This document shows, piece by piece, positions 50,782 to 59,188 of a stretch of 64,000 nt of DNA (position 1 is its first letter; each line of letters begins with the position of its first letter). Source of the DNA: a virus. A model generated the notes under the pieces. The model was given only the letters and a program-made list of their open reading frames with translations, made no database searches and was not told where the DNA came from. The position numbers and the translations under genes were made by a program. The stretch lies in IMG/VR virus record IMGVR_UViG_3300006076_000001, positions 29,787 through 93,786 of that record; one strand, 5' to 3'.

Positions 50782-52299
50782 TTAATCTTTCGGTATTTTA
50801 ATTTTAATACCGAACTCTTTTTCTAACTGAGATTTAACCCAGTCATCATCAAACTTATCTGAAATAGTGTCTAATAAATACTTATCAAACAACTCCTTTT
50901 CTAACTGAGATTCGTTAGATTTAATTAGTAAAGATGCCATTGAATGTAAATTAAACCATTTCTTTTCAGATACCAACCCTTTAATAATAGGGACAACTAT
51001 ATTGATGTTGTTAAAATTAAACCCCGTTCTGTATAACCTACCTATTAACTGAGTATATTGTCCCACTGTGTTAGGTAAGTTTAAAAGAATAATTGTATCC
51101 GCTACTTTCTGTAATCCATCAAACCCTGTAGCAATAGTATCAGTAGCAAAAAGTATCTTATACTTATCATCAGATAAAAATTGTTCTTTTATTTGTTTTA
51201 TCTGTTTGGTTTCCTCACCAGAAACCACCAAAGAGTCTGTATCATAATACTTCTTAACAAACTTTTGAGAGTATTTAACCACCAATTTATATGGAGAATA
51301 AACAAGGATTTTTTTATCCACATTATCATTAATGAAGTCCATAATCAAATCGATTTTAGGAGCTTTTTTCTTCTCTTTTAAAATCAGATAAGGAGCTGTT
51401 TCAGCTATATCAATTAAAGATAAAGGAATAGAAGTGTCTTTTTCAAAAAGATAACTTACTTTTAATCTTTCAATTGCTTCTTTTATATCTTTATGTATTT
51501 TATTAATTCTTAAAGTGTGAATAGAAACTGGAGGCATTTCCATTATATCTTTTTTTCTTCTAAAGAAAGTTTTATTTGAAATATACCCATAAAACTCTTT
51601 AACATTTTTATACCCGACAAACTGCATAACCTGTTTAATAATTTTATTACCTTTTTTTATAGGTTTTATTCTAATAGGTTTATAATAACAAAATCGATTT
51701 TTAAACCAATTTGGATTGATTTCCATAATATGAGTAATATTAAGAATATTGACTAAGTCCCATAAGTCTCTCATAACTGGAGTAGCTGTTAAAGCTAGTA
51801 ACCTTTTTGCATTTTTAGTAAGTAAAATAACAGCTTTACCTGTTTGAGAATTTGGATTTTTAGCTTTTTGAACTTCGTCCAAAATAACTAACATTTGGTC
51901 TGTAAGATAAGGCAAAAAGTAATCTATATCTGTCCTTAGTTTCTCATAATTAATTATAATAAAATTATATTCATCAAAATGAGAATAAATCTGATGTCGT
52001 TGATTTTTGGATTTAGAAGTTAAATCTACCAATTTGAAGTTGGAATTATAGAAATCTTCATCAATAAACTCTTCAATTGTTTCTTCTACTTGATAAGAAA
52101 TTGATGGGATAGTGACCCAAACTATTTTATTAATAATCCCTCTTTTAAATAATTCCATTGCATATACAATAGACATAAGGGTCTTACCAGACCCAGTCGG
52201 CAAAGCTATAAGCCCCTTTTTACTACCAGACATAAACTTAATTGCTTCTATTTGATGAGTAAATAATTTTATATTGGATTTAACAAATTCGAATGCCAT
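50782..52299 (-). CDS. Superfamily 2 helicase (UvsW/SNF2-like)
   Basis: 505 residues. Motif I ALPTGSGKT, Ia region VWVTIPSISY, II VILDEVQKAK, III LALTATP, V FATDTIATGFDGLQ, VI QLIGRLYRTG. Likely remodels replication or recombination intermediates, like T4 UvsW. It precedes the recombinase and SbcCD-like genes in one direction, consistent with a recombination module. Confidence 0.9.
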   Translation of the reverse strand: MAFEFVKSNIKLFTHQIEAIKFMSGSKKGLIALPTGSGKTLMSIVYAMELFKRGIINKIVWVTIPSISYQVEETIEEFIDEDFYNSNFKLVDLTSKSKNQRHQIYSHFDEYNFIIINYEKLRTDIDYFLPYLTDQMLVILDEVQKAKNPNSQTGKAVILLTKNAKRLLALTATPVMRDLWDLVNILNITHIMEINPNWFKNRFCYYKPIRIKPIKKGNKIIKQVMQFVGYKNVKEFYGYISNKTFFRRKKDIMEMPPVSIHTLRINKIHKDIKEAIERLKVSYLFEKDTSIPLSLIDIAETAPYLILKEKKKAPKIDLIMDFINDNVDKKILVYSPYKLVVKYSQKFVKKYYDTDSLVVSGEETKQIKQIKEQFLSDDKYKILFATDTIATGFDGLQKVADTIILLNLPNTVGQYTQLIGRLYRTGFNFNNINIVVPIIKGLVSEKKWFNLHSMASLLIKSNESQLEKELFDKYLLDTISDKFDDDWVKSQLEKEFGIKIKIPKD

Positions 52300-52337
52300 A
52301 AACCCGACTCCTTTTTCTGAATCATCTTTTTTATTTT

Positions 52338-52778
52338 TTAAATGATTTCTTTTTCAACTTTAATTTTATTTAGTTCCACTATTAAGTTTTTTACCAGTTT
52401 ATCTATCTCCACTTTTTTATCATAAGTAAGTTTATCTATATCAAATTTAATGCTAACTTTTTCATAATCATAGGTTTGACTAATTCTTTCAAATAAAGAA
52501 ATAGACCAACCATAAAATTCATCTATGTTGTATTTATCATTTAAATTAATTTGAGCTTTATATTCAATGTAGTATTTATCATCTACATTTTGTCTGACTG
52601 TAACTGACAAAATAATTGAAATTCTATTTCCACAACCAATTGGTGTAACTCTAAAAGTAAAGTTATCTACTTCACAAGTCCCATTGATTGTATCTGGGAT
52701 TTTAAAGTTATCTGTAATTACTCCAGAAAAGTAATCTTTAATTAAATTTTTTAATTTAGGTGTAATTTTTATTTTCAT
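52338..52778 (-). CDS. Unknown 146-residue protein
   Basis: Strand-rich centre (CEVDNFTFRVTPIGCGNRIS; IILSVTVRQNVDDKYYIEYK) and helical end with KLVKNLIVELNKIKVEKE. No family recognised. Leader with poly-A run upstream (52800-52810). Confidence 0.75.
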   Translation of the reverse strand: MKIKITPKLKNLIKDYFSGVITDNFKIPDTINGTCEVDNFTFRVTPIGCGNRISIILSVTVRQNVDDKYYIEYKAQINLNDKYNIDEFYGWSISLFERISQTYDYEKVSIKFDIDKLTYDKKVEIDKLVKNLIVELNKIKVEKEII

Positions 52779-52817
52779 TTACGACTCCTTGTTATAACTA
52801 AAAAAAAAAAGAGAGGG

Positions 52818-53009
52818 TTATTTTTTCATAGCTTTTTTAATTTTATTAATAACTTCTTTATAGCTATCTTTTATATCCCAACCCCCATTATTATGAACTC
52901 CATCTGCAAGTCTGCATCCACCATCATCTTTTTCATAAACCACGAAATTTCCACTTAACCCTATTGTAGCTTTTCTTCCGCTTTTTAGTGTTACTTCAAT
53001 TAGTATCAT
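52818..53009 (-). CDS. Small unknown protein
   Basis: 63 residues, MILIEVTLKSGRKATIGLSG start with strand pattern, GGWDIKDSYKEVINKIKKAM end. No family recognised. Has a phage-type promoter and the common leader upstream. Confidence 0.75.
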   Translation of the reverse strand: MILIEVTLKSGRKATIGLSGNFVVYEKDDGGCRLADGVHNNGGWDIKDSYKEVINKIKKAMKK

Positions 53010-53047
53010 TTTCCGACTCCTTTCTTCTGATTTCTTTTTCTTACTTT

Positions 53048-53076
53048 TTTATAGGAAGCCAATTTCTAATTTTTAA
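53048..53076 (-). promoter_or_regulatory. Phage-type promoter
   Basis: Minus strand ATATTAAAAA, 16 bases, TATAAA; exact match to consensus. Confidence 0.7.
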
Positions 53077-53341
53077 TATTATCCCTTATCATAAACCCAT
53101 AAATGTTATTCTCTGCTATATGCACCAATTTAGAGACATCCACATCTTTTATGTAAGGAAAAAGATTAATTACTTCTTCATTTTGTTTTAGTTTTTTTAC
53201 TGCTTCAGGTATTTCCTCTGTAACCTCTTCAGCCAAAGGCTTAACTATCAAATCACCCTCTTTTATTGCTTTACCATAAAGAATAGGTGATTTCATTTTA
53301 TTAAATGAGTCATAAACTTTAAAAAATTCAACCCAAACCAT
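53066..53341 (-). CDS. Unknown 91-residue protein
   Basis: MVWVEFFKVYDSFNKMKSPI start, EEVTEEIPEAVKKLKQNEEV middle. No family recognised. Its ATG overlaps the stop of the secreted nuclease gene by one base, so the pair may act together. Confidence 0.7.
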   Translation of the reverse strand: MVWVEFFKVYDSFNKMKSPILYGKAIKEGDLIVKPLAEEVTEEIPEAVKKLKQNEEVINLFPYIKDVDVSKLVHIAENNIYGFMIRDNIKN

Positions 53342-53880
53342 TATTTTACCTCCTGTTTTACTGTATAATTATACTCTTTATCATCACAATAAAAATGGTA
53401 ATTTATCTTTTTTGGAATAACAGAACAATTAGGACTTATTCTTTTATCAGATGGGTAGATTCTTATTATAACCACTTTAAGATAATTACATTTCATTTCG
53501 TCTATTTTTCTTTCAATTTTAGCTACCACTACTCTATTTATTCTTGGATATTCAGGAATTATATTAGTGTATTCATAAGTGGTATATAACAAAGACTTAT
53601 TAAAATCAAACCATCTATCTGCAACAATATGTCCTCTGTCTATATGTTTTTTATAATAACACTTTTTATTAGATTGTAAGTTATGAGGCAAGTCTGGGTC
53701 GTAATGGAAAGCTGGTCTTCTCTTTATAGATAAATTAGAATCTGGCATTAAATCTGCAACCACTAAAATAGAAATTTTTTTGTCTGTATCATATAATCTA
53801 ATTTGTCTGGGTTTGTATAAATAAACCAATTCGGCTAAAGAAAAAGTAACTAATAATAGAATTAAAAATAGTTTTTTCAT
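53341..53880 (-). CDS. Secreted DNA/RNA non-specific endonuclease (DRGH motif)
   Basis: 179 residues. Signal peptide MKKLFLILLLVTFSLAE. The NUC-family active-site motif is HIDRGHIVADR (D81-H84), and the metal-binding Asn is in YTNIIPEYPRINR. It would act in the periplasm or outside the cell on DNA and RNA. This is an uncommon phage gene; the immediate downstream 91-residue protein might be its partner, but there is no evidence for an inhibitor. Confidence 0.8.
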   Translation of the reverse strand: MKKLFLILLLVTFSLAELVYLYKPRQIRLYDTDKKISILVVADLMPDSNLSIKRRPAFHYDPDLPHNLQSNKKCYYKKHIDRGHIVADRWFDFNKSLLYTTYEYTNIIPEYPRINRVVVAKIERKIDEMKCNYLKVVIIRIYPSDKRISPNCSVIPKKINYHFYCDDKEYNYTVKQEVK

Positions 53881-53899
53881 ATTAACTTACCTCCCAACT

Positions 53900-54436
53900 T
53901 TATTTAAATATTATATCTTTTCTAAAATCGTGTTTGTTTTTATTCATAAAGTCTCTTGATATCATATGTAGATATTTTAGATTTTCTCTTGTAATTTGTG
54001 ATTTAGCTTTACCCTTTAACCAATCAATGAAGACTCTTAAATCATCATCACTAAAATTTGACAGCCATTTAGGAATAACAGACAATAACTCTTCTTTGTG
54101 TTGTTTAGCCAAAGATGCTCTATTTTTGGAGTTGTAAATTTTTTTCATAAAGTCTCTAAGTTTGATTATATCAAGACAACCATCATAGTTAGAATTATTT
54201 GCTACCACTCTTAAAATTTTTGGAGTAAGAGCTATAGGATAGAAAGCATTTTCCCAATATAGGTATGTAATAACAGACCTTATTTCTACTGAGGTAGTAT
54301 TTCTAAATTCATTAAATCTTCTATTTTGTTGTGATGGCAACGACCTAATGTATTTTATACTATCTATGAGGTCTTTAATTGCACTCTCTTTTAAACACAT
54401 TGATTTTAATTTATAATTAGCCTCTAAATGAATCAT
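53900..54436 (-). CDS. Unknown protein with MIHL-A leader
   Basis: 178 residues. MIHLEANYKLKSMCLKES start, helical and basic afterwards (IKYIRSLPSQQNRRFNEFRN; KWLSNFSDDDLRVFIDWLKG). No family recognised. Confidence 0.75.
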   Translation of the reverse strand: MIHLEANYKLKSMCLKESAIKDLIDSIKYIRSLPSQQNRRFNEFRNTTSVEIRSVITYLYWENAFYPIALTPKILRVVANNSNYDGCLDIIKLRDFMKKIYNSKNRASLAKQHKEELLSVIPKWLSNFSDDDLRVFIDWLKGKAKSQITRENLKYLHMISRDFMNKNKHDFRKDIIFK

Positions 54437-54447
54437 TTTCTTCTCCT

Positions 54448-54744
54448 TTATATAATTACTTGGATGTGAATATTATTACCAGCAAGTCTGTTTTTATGTC
54501 TAGCCTTAAAAGTAAATAACTCCTCTATTTCTTCATAAAGCAAGTTATATAAATCGTGGATGTTTGATGTATGTTTTGCTTCTTTGATATAACCATCAAT
54601 TAAATTAAAAATTTTGTTTATTGATTTGTCTGGTGAGTAACCTCTTTTATTTGGGATTTTAATATGAACTTCAAGAGAGTCTATTTCATCTACCAAAAGG
54701 CTATTTGGGACATTAAATGTTTTTTCAAATCTAATAACTCTCAT
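54448..54744 (-). CDS. Unknown 98-residue protein
   Basis: MRVIRFEKTFNVPNSLLVDE start, IEELFTFKARHKNRLAG near the end. No family recognised. Overlaps the upstream zinc-type protein by 4 bases. Confidence 0.7.
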   Translation of the reverse strand: MRVIRFEKTFNVPNSLLVDEIDSLEVHIKIPNKRGYSPDKSINKIFNLIDGYIKEAKHTSNIHDLYNLLYEEIEELFTFKARHKNRLAGNNIHIQVII

Positions 54745-55004
54745 CTTTCTCTCCTATCATCAAAATTAATGTAATCAGAAATTATATCAATAAGAGTTAA
54801 AATTGCTTCTTTACTATTTATCTTGTCTGTTTCCACATCTAATCTAAATGATGTTAATTTAGATATAGTAAATTCTTTAATAAAACAACTTTTATGATAA
54901 TCGTTATTTTTATATTTAACATACTCAGCACTAAAAGGGATTGAACGACCACATCTCTCACAAAACAACATAGTGTCTGCAATTTTGATTTTATATTCCA
55001 TCAC
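54741..55004 (-). CDS. Small zinc-finger protein
   Basis: 87 residues with CERCGRSIPFSAEYVKYKN and DYHKSCF, a C2HC zinc finger like half a LIM domain. C-terminus helical (SKEAILTLIDIISDYINF). Four-base overlaps on both sides. Function unknown. Confidence 0.75.
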   Translation of the reverse strand: MMEYKIKIADTMLFCERCGRSIPFSAEYVKYKNNDYHKSCFIKEFTISKLTSFRLDVETDKINSKEAILTLIDIISDYINFDDRRER

Positions 55005-55252
55005 TGACTCCTATTAACTATCCAAACTTTAATGCCAAAATTATTTAAAATAGTAAATAGTCTTTTAAACTCTTCTTCACAAGAAAGACCAAACTCACAT
55101 TTAAAATTCATAATAATGTTTGGTAAAATAAATTTTATTCTATCACCAATGATTTCTACTCTTAAATCGGTAATTTTAAATTTAATAGCAATAATATAAT
55201 CAATGATTTCTGATTTAGAATAATAAATGTCATCTCTTAAAATAGGTCTCAT
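55001..55252 (-). CDS. Unknown 83-residue protein
   Basis: ATG at 55250-55252 with GAGGGG is preferred, since a longer start would run deep into the upstream gene. Strand-rich (ITDLRVEIIGDRIKFILPNI) with a CEFGLSCEEEFKRLF helix. No family recognised. Confidence 0.7.
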   Translation of the reverse strand: MRPILRDDIYYSKSEIIDYIIAIKFKITDLRVEIIGDRIKFILPNIIMNFKCEFGLSCEEEFKRLFTILNNFGIKVWIVNRSQ

Positions 55253-55283
55253 ATCAGTTACCCCTCTTTTAAAAAATAGGAGC

Positions 55284-55538
55284 TTATAGAAGCCCCTCCC
55301 TTTCCATACCATCAATCCAGTTTTTAATTTCCTCTGCTTCACATTCACTAACTTCCTCTAAATTAGCAATGATTAAATCGTTTATTTCTTCTTCTAATTC
55401 TTTAATAGCAATCTGAGTATCTACTATATCAGAATCAAAAACATCATCATCATTTTCTCTATACCATTGCTCTTCTTTAACCATTAATTGTTTTCTTTCT
55501 TTAATCTTACTTAAAATGTCGCTACAAATGTCAAACAT
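55284..55538 (-). CDS. Unknown acidic 84-residue protein
   Basis: ATG at 55536-55538 overlaps the dCMP deaminase stop and has AAAGGAG, so it is chosen over an earlier ATG. Helical and acidic (DTQIAIKELEEEINDLIIAN; EVSECEAEEIKNWIDGM). No family recognised. Confidence 0.7.
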   Translation of the reverse strand: MFDICSDILSKIKERKQLMVKEEQWYRENDDDVFDSDIVDTQIAIKELEEEINDLIIANLEEVSECEAEEIKNWIDGMEREGLL

Positions 55539-56142
55539 TGACTGCTCCTTTAAGGTAATTTGATACATCTTCTTCATTTATTTTATAGTGAGGATAGTTA
55601 ATTCTTTTAAATAGTTCTATACCCTCTTTTGTTCTATATTCTCTCATATAATAGACCTCTTTAATTCCAGATTGGACTATAAGTTTAGCACATTGTCCGC
55701 ACGGAGCATCTGTAACAAATATAGTAGCACCCTCAATTGCAATCCCCATTTTAGCTGCCCACACAATGGCATTTTGTTCTGCGTGTACCACTATTGTATG
55801 GTCTGTCTTTGGATTACTTTCTAAATCAGAAAAATGCTCTTTAGATATTTTATGTTTGGTTCTACAATGAGGACATATGAAAGACATTATACCATTTGAT
55901 GATGTATAAACTACACCCATATTTATTAAAGATGTTATATTTATAGAAGTTTTGCAATTAGGACATTCAAGAATAGGGTATTCACATTGATTTGGAGTAC
56001 CTGTAATTGTTCCATTATACCCATTAACCAAAATCCTATTATCTTTAACAAGAACGACACCGACTTGTCTTCTCTTACAGTATGATAATTTTGAAGTTAG
56101 CAATGCATTTGCCATAAAAAACACTTGTTTTTTCTTATCCAT
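55531..56142 (-). CDS. dCMP deaminase with zinc-ribbon insert
   Basis: 203 residues. Catalytic zinc site: HAEQNAI (H120, E122) and PCGQCAKLIVQSGIKEVYY (C148, C151). A second zinc ribbon (C60-PN-C63, C90-PH-C93) lies between the start of the fold and the active site, as in some phage deaminases. Converts dCMP to dUMP for ThyX. Confidence 0.9.
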   Translation of the reverse strand: MDKKKQVFFMANALLTSKLSYCKRRQVGVVLVKDNRILVNGYNGTITGTPNQCEYPILECPNCKTSINITSLINMGVVYTSSNGIMSFICPHCRTKHKISKEHFSDLESNPKTDHTIVVHAEQNAIVWAAKMGIAIEGATIFVTDAPCGQCAKLIVQSGIKEVYYMREYRTKEGIELFKRINYPHYKINEEDVSNYLKGAVNV

Positions 56143-56180
56143 AATCTGACTCCTTTTTCTGAATTAAAATAGAAATAAGA

Positions 56181-56219
56181 AAAGAGTTATTGTTTTTTGT
56201 ATAATGTGTATAACTCTTT
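56181..56219 (-). terminator. Terminator-like hairpin
   Basis: Perfect 10-bp AAAGAGTTAT/ATAACTCTTT with a 19-base loop, followed in the minus RNA by TTCTTATTTCTATTTT. It sits just after the stop at 56231 and before the dCMP deaminase gene. Confidence 0.5.
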
Positions 56220-56230
56220 TGCTTTTTTAG

Positions 56231-56386
56231 CTATATCTGGTACATATTTTTTATTCTGCTATCAATTTTACCACCATTAGGTAGTTGTCTAACCATTTCA
56301 TCAAGAGCTTTTTTATATAAACCATCGATTTCTTGAGAAAGTTGAGCTATTTGTCTTTCTATATTTTGTTTTTTAATGTCAAACAT
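56231..56386 (-). CDS. Unknown 51-residue protein
   Basis: ATG at 56384-56386 overlaps the upstream stop. Helical: QNIERQIAQLSQEIDGLYKK. The ribosome site is not obvious, so translation probably depends on the upstream gene. No family recognised. Confidence 0.55.
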   Translation of the reverse strand: MFDIKKQNIERQIAQLSQEIDGLYKKALDEMVRQLPNGGKIDSRIKNMYQI

Positions 56387-56753
56387 TTTTGTAAATTTTT
56401 GACAATGATACATCTGCATTTTCAAATAATTTTTTAGCATACCCACCATTAATTTTACCCCAACCTAATTCTGGGTCATAAATCCAAATCATTTGTTTTT
56501 TAGGGTCTAATGCTGAATCTTTAGGAATAGCAACTAATAATGCATCACCTGCTTTTAATTTAAGCACTTTTTGATTATTGAATTTTAATTTTTTAAGTTC
56601 AAAATCTCTTGGAATAGAGTCTATTTTTTGAGATGGGAAAAATGCTTGAACTGTAACATTATTTTTTACATCAACTCTTGAAACTAAATAATCTGAATAT
56701 TTAGCTGTCTCTCTTAACACCTTTGTTAAATTAGTTGCTGTTAAATGAATCAT
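56379..56753 (-). CDS. Unknown protein with MIHL-A leader
   Basis: 124 residues. MIHLTATNLTKVLRETAK start, then VQAFFPSQKIDSIPRDFELK and IWIYDPELGWGKINGGYAKK. No family recognised. It follows directly after a MAKI-x-VAF protein. Confidence 0.75.
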   Translation of the reverse strand: MIHLTATNLTKVLRETAKYSDYLVSRVDVKNNVTVQAFFPSQKIDSIPRDFELKKLKFNNQKVLKLKAGDALLVAIPKDSALDPKKQMIWIYDPELGWGKINGGYAKKLFENADVSLSKIYKNV

Positions 56754-56771
56754 CTTTTATCTCCTTTTATT

Positions 56772-57080
56772 TTATTGACAATCTCCATTATCAGTAGTCC
56801 AATAATAAACAATTAATTTATTATCTTGCATTTCAATACCCACATTTTCAATAGAATCACCTACACTGTCTATCATACTTTTAGAAACTATTTGTAAAAA
56901 TGTTTCCATCTCTTTACCATTAATTGATTTGGCTTCTGCTTTAACAAACATACCATCAGCACACTTAGCCTCCACATTTGAATATTTAATTCCACTTTGG
57001 TCTAAAGCTCTTTTAAAAGCATTTTTTAATTGGTCTAATGATTGAATTGAATTTCCAAAAGCCACTTTAATTTTTGCCAT
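56772..57080 (-). CDS. Unknown protein with MAKI-x-VAF leader
   Basis: 102 residues. MAKIKVAFGNSIQSLDQL start; LKNAFKRALDQSGIKYSNVE; strand-rich end (IEMQDNKLIVYYWTTDNG). No family recognised. Confidence 0.75.
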   Translation of the reverse strand: MAKIKVAFGNSIQSLDQLKNAFKRALDQSGIKYSNVEAKCADGMFVKAEAKSINGKEMETFLQIVSKSMIDSVGDSIENVGIEMQDNKLIVYYWTTDNGDCQ

Positions 57081-57113
57081 TAGTTATCTCCTTTTTTTTT
57101 GTTTGCATTTGAA

Positions 57114-57138
57114 AAGAGAAGGAATCAAAACTTCTCTT
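57114..57138 (-). terminator. Possible terminator hairpin
   Basis: 8-bp AAGAGAAG/CTTCTCTT with a 9-base loop immediately after the stop at 57137. Followed by TTCAAATG rather than a long T run, so weak. Confidence 0.4.
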
Positions 57139-57769
57139 ATTTTAGAAATTTTGATGGTATACCTAATTTAACCCTACCATTTAAAACTTTAAAAAATTTA
57201 TCACCTAACTCTGGGTCTAACATAGGAACTACACTAGCTAATTTAGCGAATTCATCTTTATTTAATACAACTTTTTTTACTGTGTTATTTTCTGTTAATT
57301 CATCGATTACTTTTCTTAATTGATAAAGGTTAATTTCTTCACTGTCTATTGGATTTATACCAAAATCTTTTGCATCTTTAACAAATCTTTTATAATAAGC
57401 ACCGATTCTATAACCTTGTCTAGTTAGGTCTATAAACCATCTAACTAATGCTGGGGCATTTTCATATAATGCAACTTTTTCTTTAACTGATTTAGTTTCT
57501 GCTATTTTATAAATGTAATCAATCACATCTCTTAAGTCTGAAACTGATATTATCATATCTTTTAAATTAGCATCTATTTCAGAAGACACTTCTCTTTGGC
57601 TTTCTTGTATATTTTCTTTGTTTTCTACAACATTATTAGCTATATTAGTAGCTGAAGTATCTTTTTGTGCTTCTTCTTGGCTTCTTTCATAAGCTTCAAT
57701 TGCATCTAAAGCTACTGATTTAGAAATTCTTTTACCATCAACATAAAAATGAGTTCCTTTATCATTCAT
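57137..57769 (-). CDS. Unknown protein carrying the dispersed in-frame repeat
   Basis: 210 residues. Short N-terminal part (GTHFYVDGKRISKSVALDAI), then the repeat-encoded segment (SATNIANNVVENKENIQESQ), then a helical domain (YRIGAYYKRFVKDAKDFGIN; DEFAKLASVVPMLDPELGDK). The ribosome site is poor (AAAAAGAAATCAGAATG). No family recognised. Confidence 0.75.
   Translation of the reverse strand: MNDKGTHFYVDGKRISKSVALDAIEAYERSQEEAQKDTSATNIANNVVENKENIQESQREVSSEIDANLKDMIISVSDLRDVIDYIYKIAETKSVKEKVALYENAPALVRWFIDLTRQGYRIGAYYKRFVKDAKDFGINPIDSEEINLYQLRKVIDELTENNTVKKVVLNKDEFAKLASVVPMLDPELGDKFFKVLNGRVKLGIPSKFLK
57579..57653. repeat. Dispersed palindromic element, copy C (in CDS)
   Basis: 75 bases, gap-free with copies A and B. 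Its last 28 bases are identical, in reverse complement, to 19178-19205. Confidence 0.8.
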
Positions 57770-57848
57770 TCTGATTTCTTTTTCTGATTTCTTTTTCTTA
57801 TTTTTTTAATATTTAATTTTTTATTATCTCTTTTTCTTATCTCAAACT

Positions 57849-57877
57849 TTTATAGGAAAGGGGGTCGAAATTTTTAA
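57849..57877 (-). promoter_or_regulatory. Phage-type promoter
   Basis: Minus strand ATATTAAAAA, 16 bases, TATAAA; exact consensus. The leader to the start at 57769 is ~70 bases and A-rich. Confidence 0.7.
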
Positions 57878-57885
57878 TATTTATG

Positions 57886-58215
57886 TTAAGAAACTCTTTG
57901 AGAATGGAAGAAGATAATTTTCGGAGTAACACCTTTGAAGAAGAAAGCTTTACAAGTCTTACCCTTTTTATGAGTACAGATTTTAATTGTCTTTTTAGGG
58001 TCATACTCCACTGCCATAGAGTATAAATAGTCCATTTTGTTATTTTTAGAATGAGTTTCGCCTCTCTGAGTAGCTACCTTATACTGAAAAACAGAATCGA
58101 GGTCATTAGAAAAATAAGGGGTGCGATTAGAAGAAAGAGTAGGAAAAATACCTTTTTTGTATAACTCTCTTTCTTCTTTATTACCCAATCTGTAAATAGT
58201 CTCTCTTACTTTCAT
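57886..58215 (-). CDS. Unknown basic 109-residue protein
   Basis: MKVRETIYRLGNKEERELYK start, TPYFSNDLDSVFQYKVATQR, KGKTCKAFFFKGVTPKIIFF. No family recognised; the shape (R.G, Y.S, strand-rich) is loosely like small toxin or ADP-ribosyl-type folds, but no catalytic set is visible. 4-base overlap upstream. Confidence 0.7.
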   Translation of the reverse strand: MKVRETIYRLGNKEERELYKKGIFPTLSSNRTPYFSNDLDSVFQYKVATQRGETHSKNNKMDYLYSMAVEYDPKKTIKICTHKKGKTCKAFFFKGVTPKIIFFHSQRVS

Positions 58216-58898
58216 TTTTTACAAACCTTATCAATAGTAGTAATTACTTTATATCTATCACTCAATTGAGCTTTAACTAATTGGGTGAACTCCACAGTAG
58301 AACTTGAAACTAAGTCATCTTTATTATCTAAATACCATTTAAAAATGAAATGATTATCCTCTTCATCGCCCCACATTTTTTGGTATCTACCCTCTTTGTA
58401 TCCATTATCTTTTCTAAAACTATTTAAAGTCTTTTTAACCAAATAAAGAGAATATAAATCTATTATGTTATCAACTCCTGCCAACTTAGTTAATTTTACC
58501 AATGCCTCATAATTTATCATTTCAGCTAAAGATGAATGTAAAAATACATCTACAACAAGATATCTAACATTAGCCTCAAAAGAGTCTTTTTCTAATTGTA
58601 AAGGGTTATTAAAAAATAAATTAATTCTATCAAAAATCACATTTCTGGTTATTTCTGGGTGATAAGCTAATGAAGAAAGGAAGAAATGCCACGCATCTAT
58701 TATTTCAATTAAAAAATTAATTTTATCCTCTTTACCTTTAGCCCACCATTTATGATTGATTGATTCCATTGCCTCCATTAACTCTGCCATTATTTCAGCA
58801 TACCAATCTTTAATGGTTAAAGACTCTTTCCAATTAGGCAATAACTTATCATTCAATTCATATTGCTCTTTAAACATTTCTTCTAATAAATATGTCAT
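58212..58898 (-). CDS. All-alpha NTP pyrophosphohydrolase (dimeric dUTPase / MazG superfamily)
   Basis: 228 residues. Metal motifs E-x-x-E (E39, E42) and E-x-x-D (E65, D68) in EIMAELMEAMESINHKWW and LIEIIDAWHFFLSSL. NGYKEGRYQKMWGDEEDN is a further family segment. Usually hydrolyses dUTP. This phage already has a trimeric dUTPase, so another substrate is likely; dGTP, as for MazZ of Z-genome phages, is one candidate (inference). Confidence 0.8.
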   Translation of the reverse strand: MTYLLEEMFKEQYELNDKLLPNWKESLTIKDWYAEIMAELMEAMESINHKWWAKGKEDKINFLIEIIDAWHFFLSSLAYHPEITRNVIFDRINLFFNNPLQLEKDSFEANVRYLVVDVFLHSSLAEMINYEALVKLTKLAGVDNIIDLYSLYLVKKTLNSFRKDNGYKEGRYQKMWGDEEDNHFIFKWYLDNKDDLVSSSTVEFTQLVKAQLSDRYKVITTIDKVCKK

Positions 58899-59187
58899 AA
58901 TAATCCTCCTTTGACAAGATACGCTCTATTTTTTGTTTAATATAAAAAATTGAAAAGTAGATTTTTATTGACAAATCAAAAATGTGATAGTCTTTTATGA
59001 ATTCATAATTTTTGTCTATTTGATGAAATTGAGATAGCATAATATTTACCCATCTAGCATAAGATTTAACCTGATTATAAGGTATTGAAGAAAAGTCTTT
59101 GCATTCTATTTCTTGAAGTTTTCTATGCCATCTTTTGAGAAACTCTAATAATTGTTCTCTGTTTTCAAAAGAAAGAGGAAAAACCAT
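58870..59187 (-). CDS. Unknown 105-residue protein
   Basis: Helical and aromatic (EQLLEFLKRWHRKLQEIECK; HIFDLSIKIYFSIFYIKQKI). Overlaps the pyrophosphohydrolase start by 29 bases. No family recognised. Confidence 0.7.
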   Translation of the reverse strand: MVFPLSFENREQLLEFLKRWHRKLQEIECKDFSSIPYNQVKSYARWVNIMLSQFHQIDKNYEFIKDYHIFDLSIKIYFSIFYIKQKIERILSKEDYYDIFIRRNV

Positions 59188-59188
59188 T

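Noticed and set aside
3561-57653. Repeat-encoded segments as a true shared protein domain
   Set aside because: The same DNA also occurs between genes and, in inverted-core form, encodes an unrelated peptide in the SbcC-like protein, so the DNA element is the unit.
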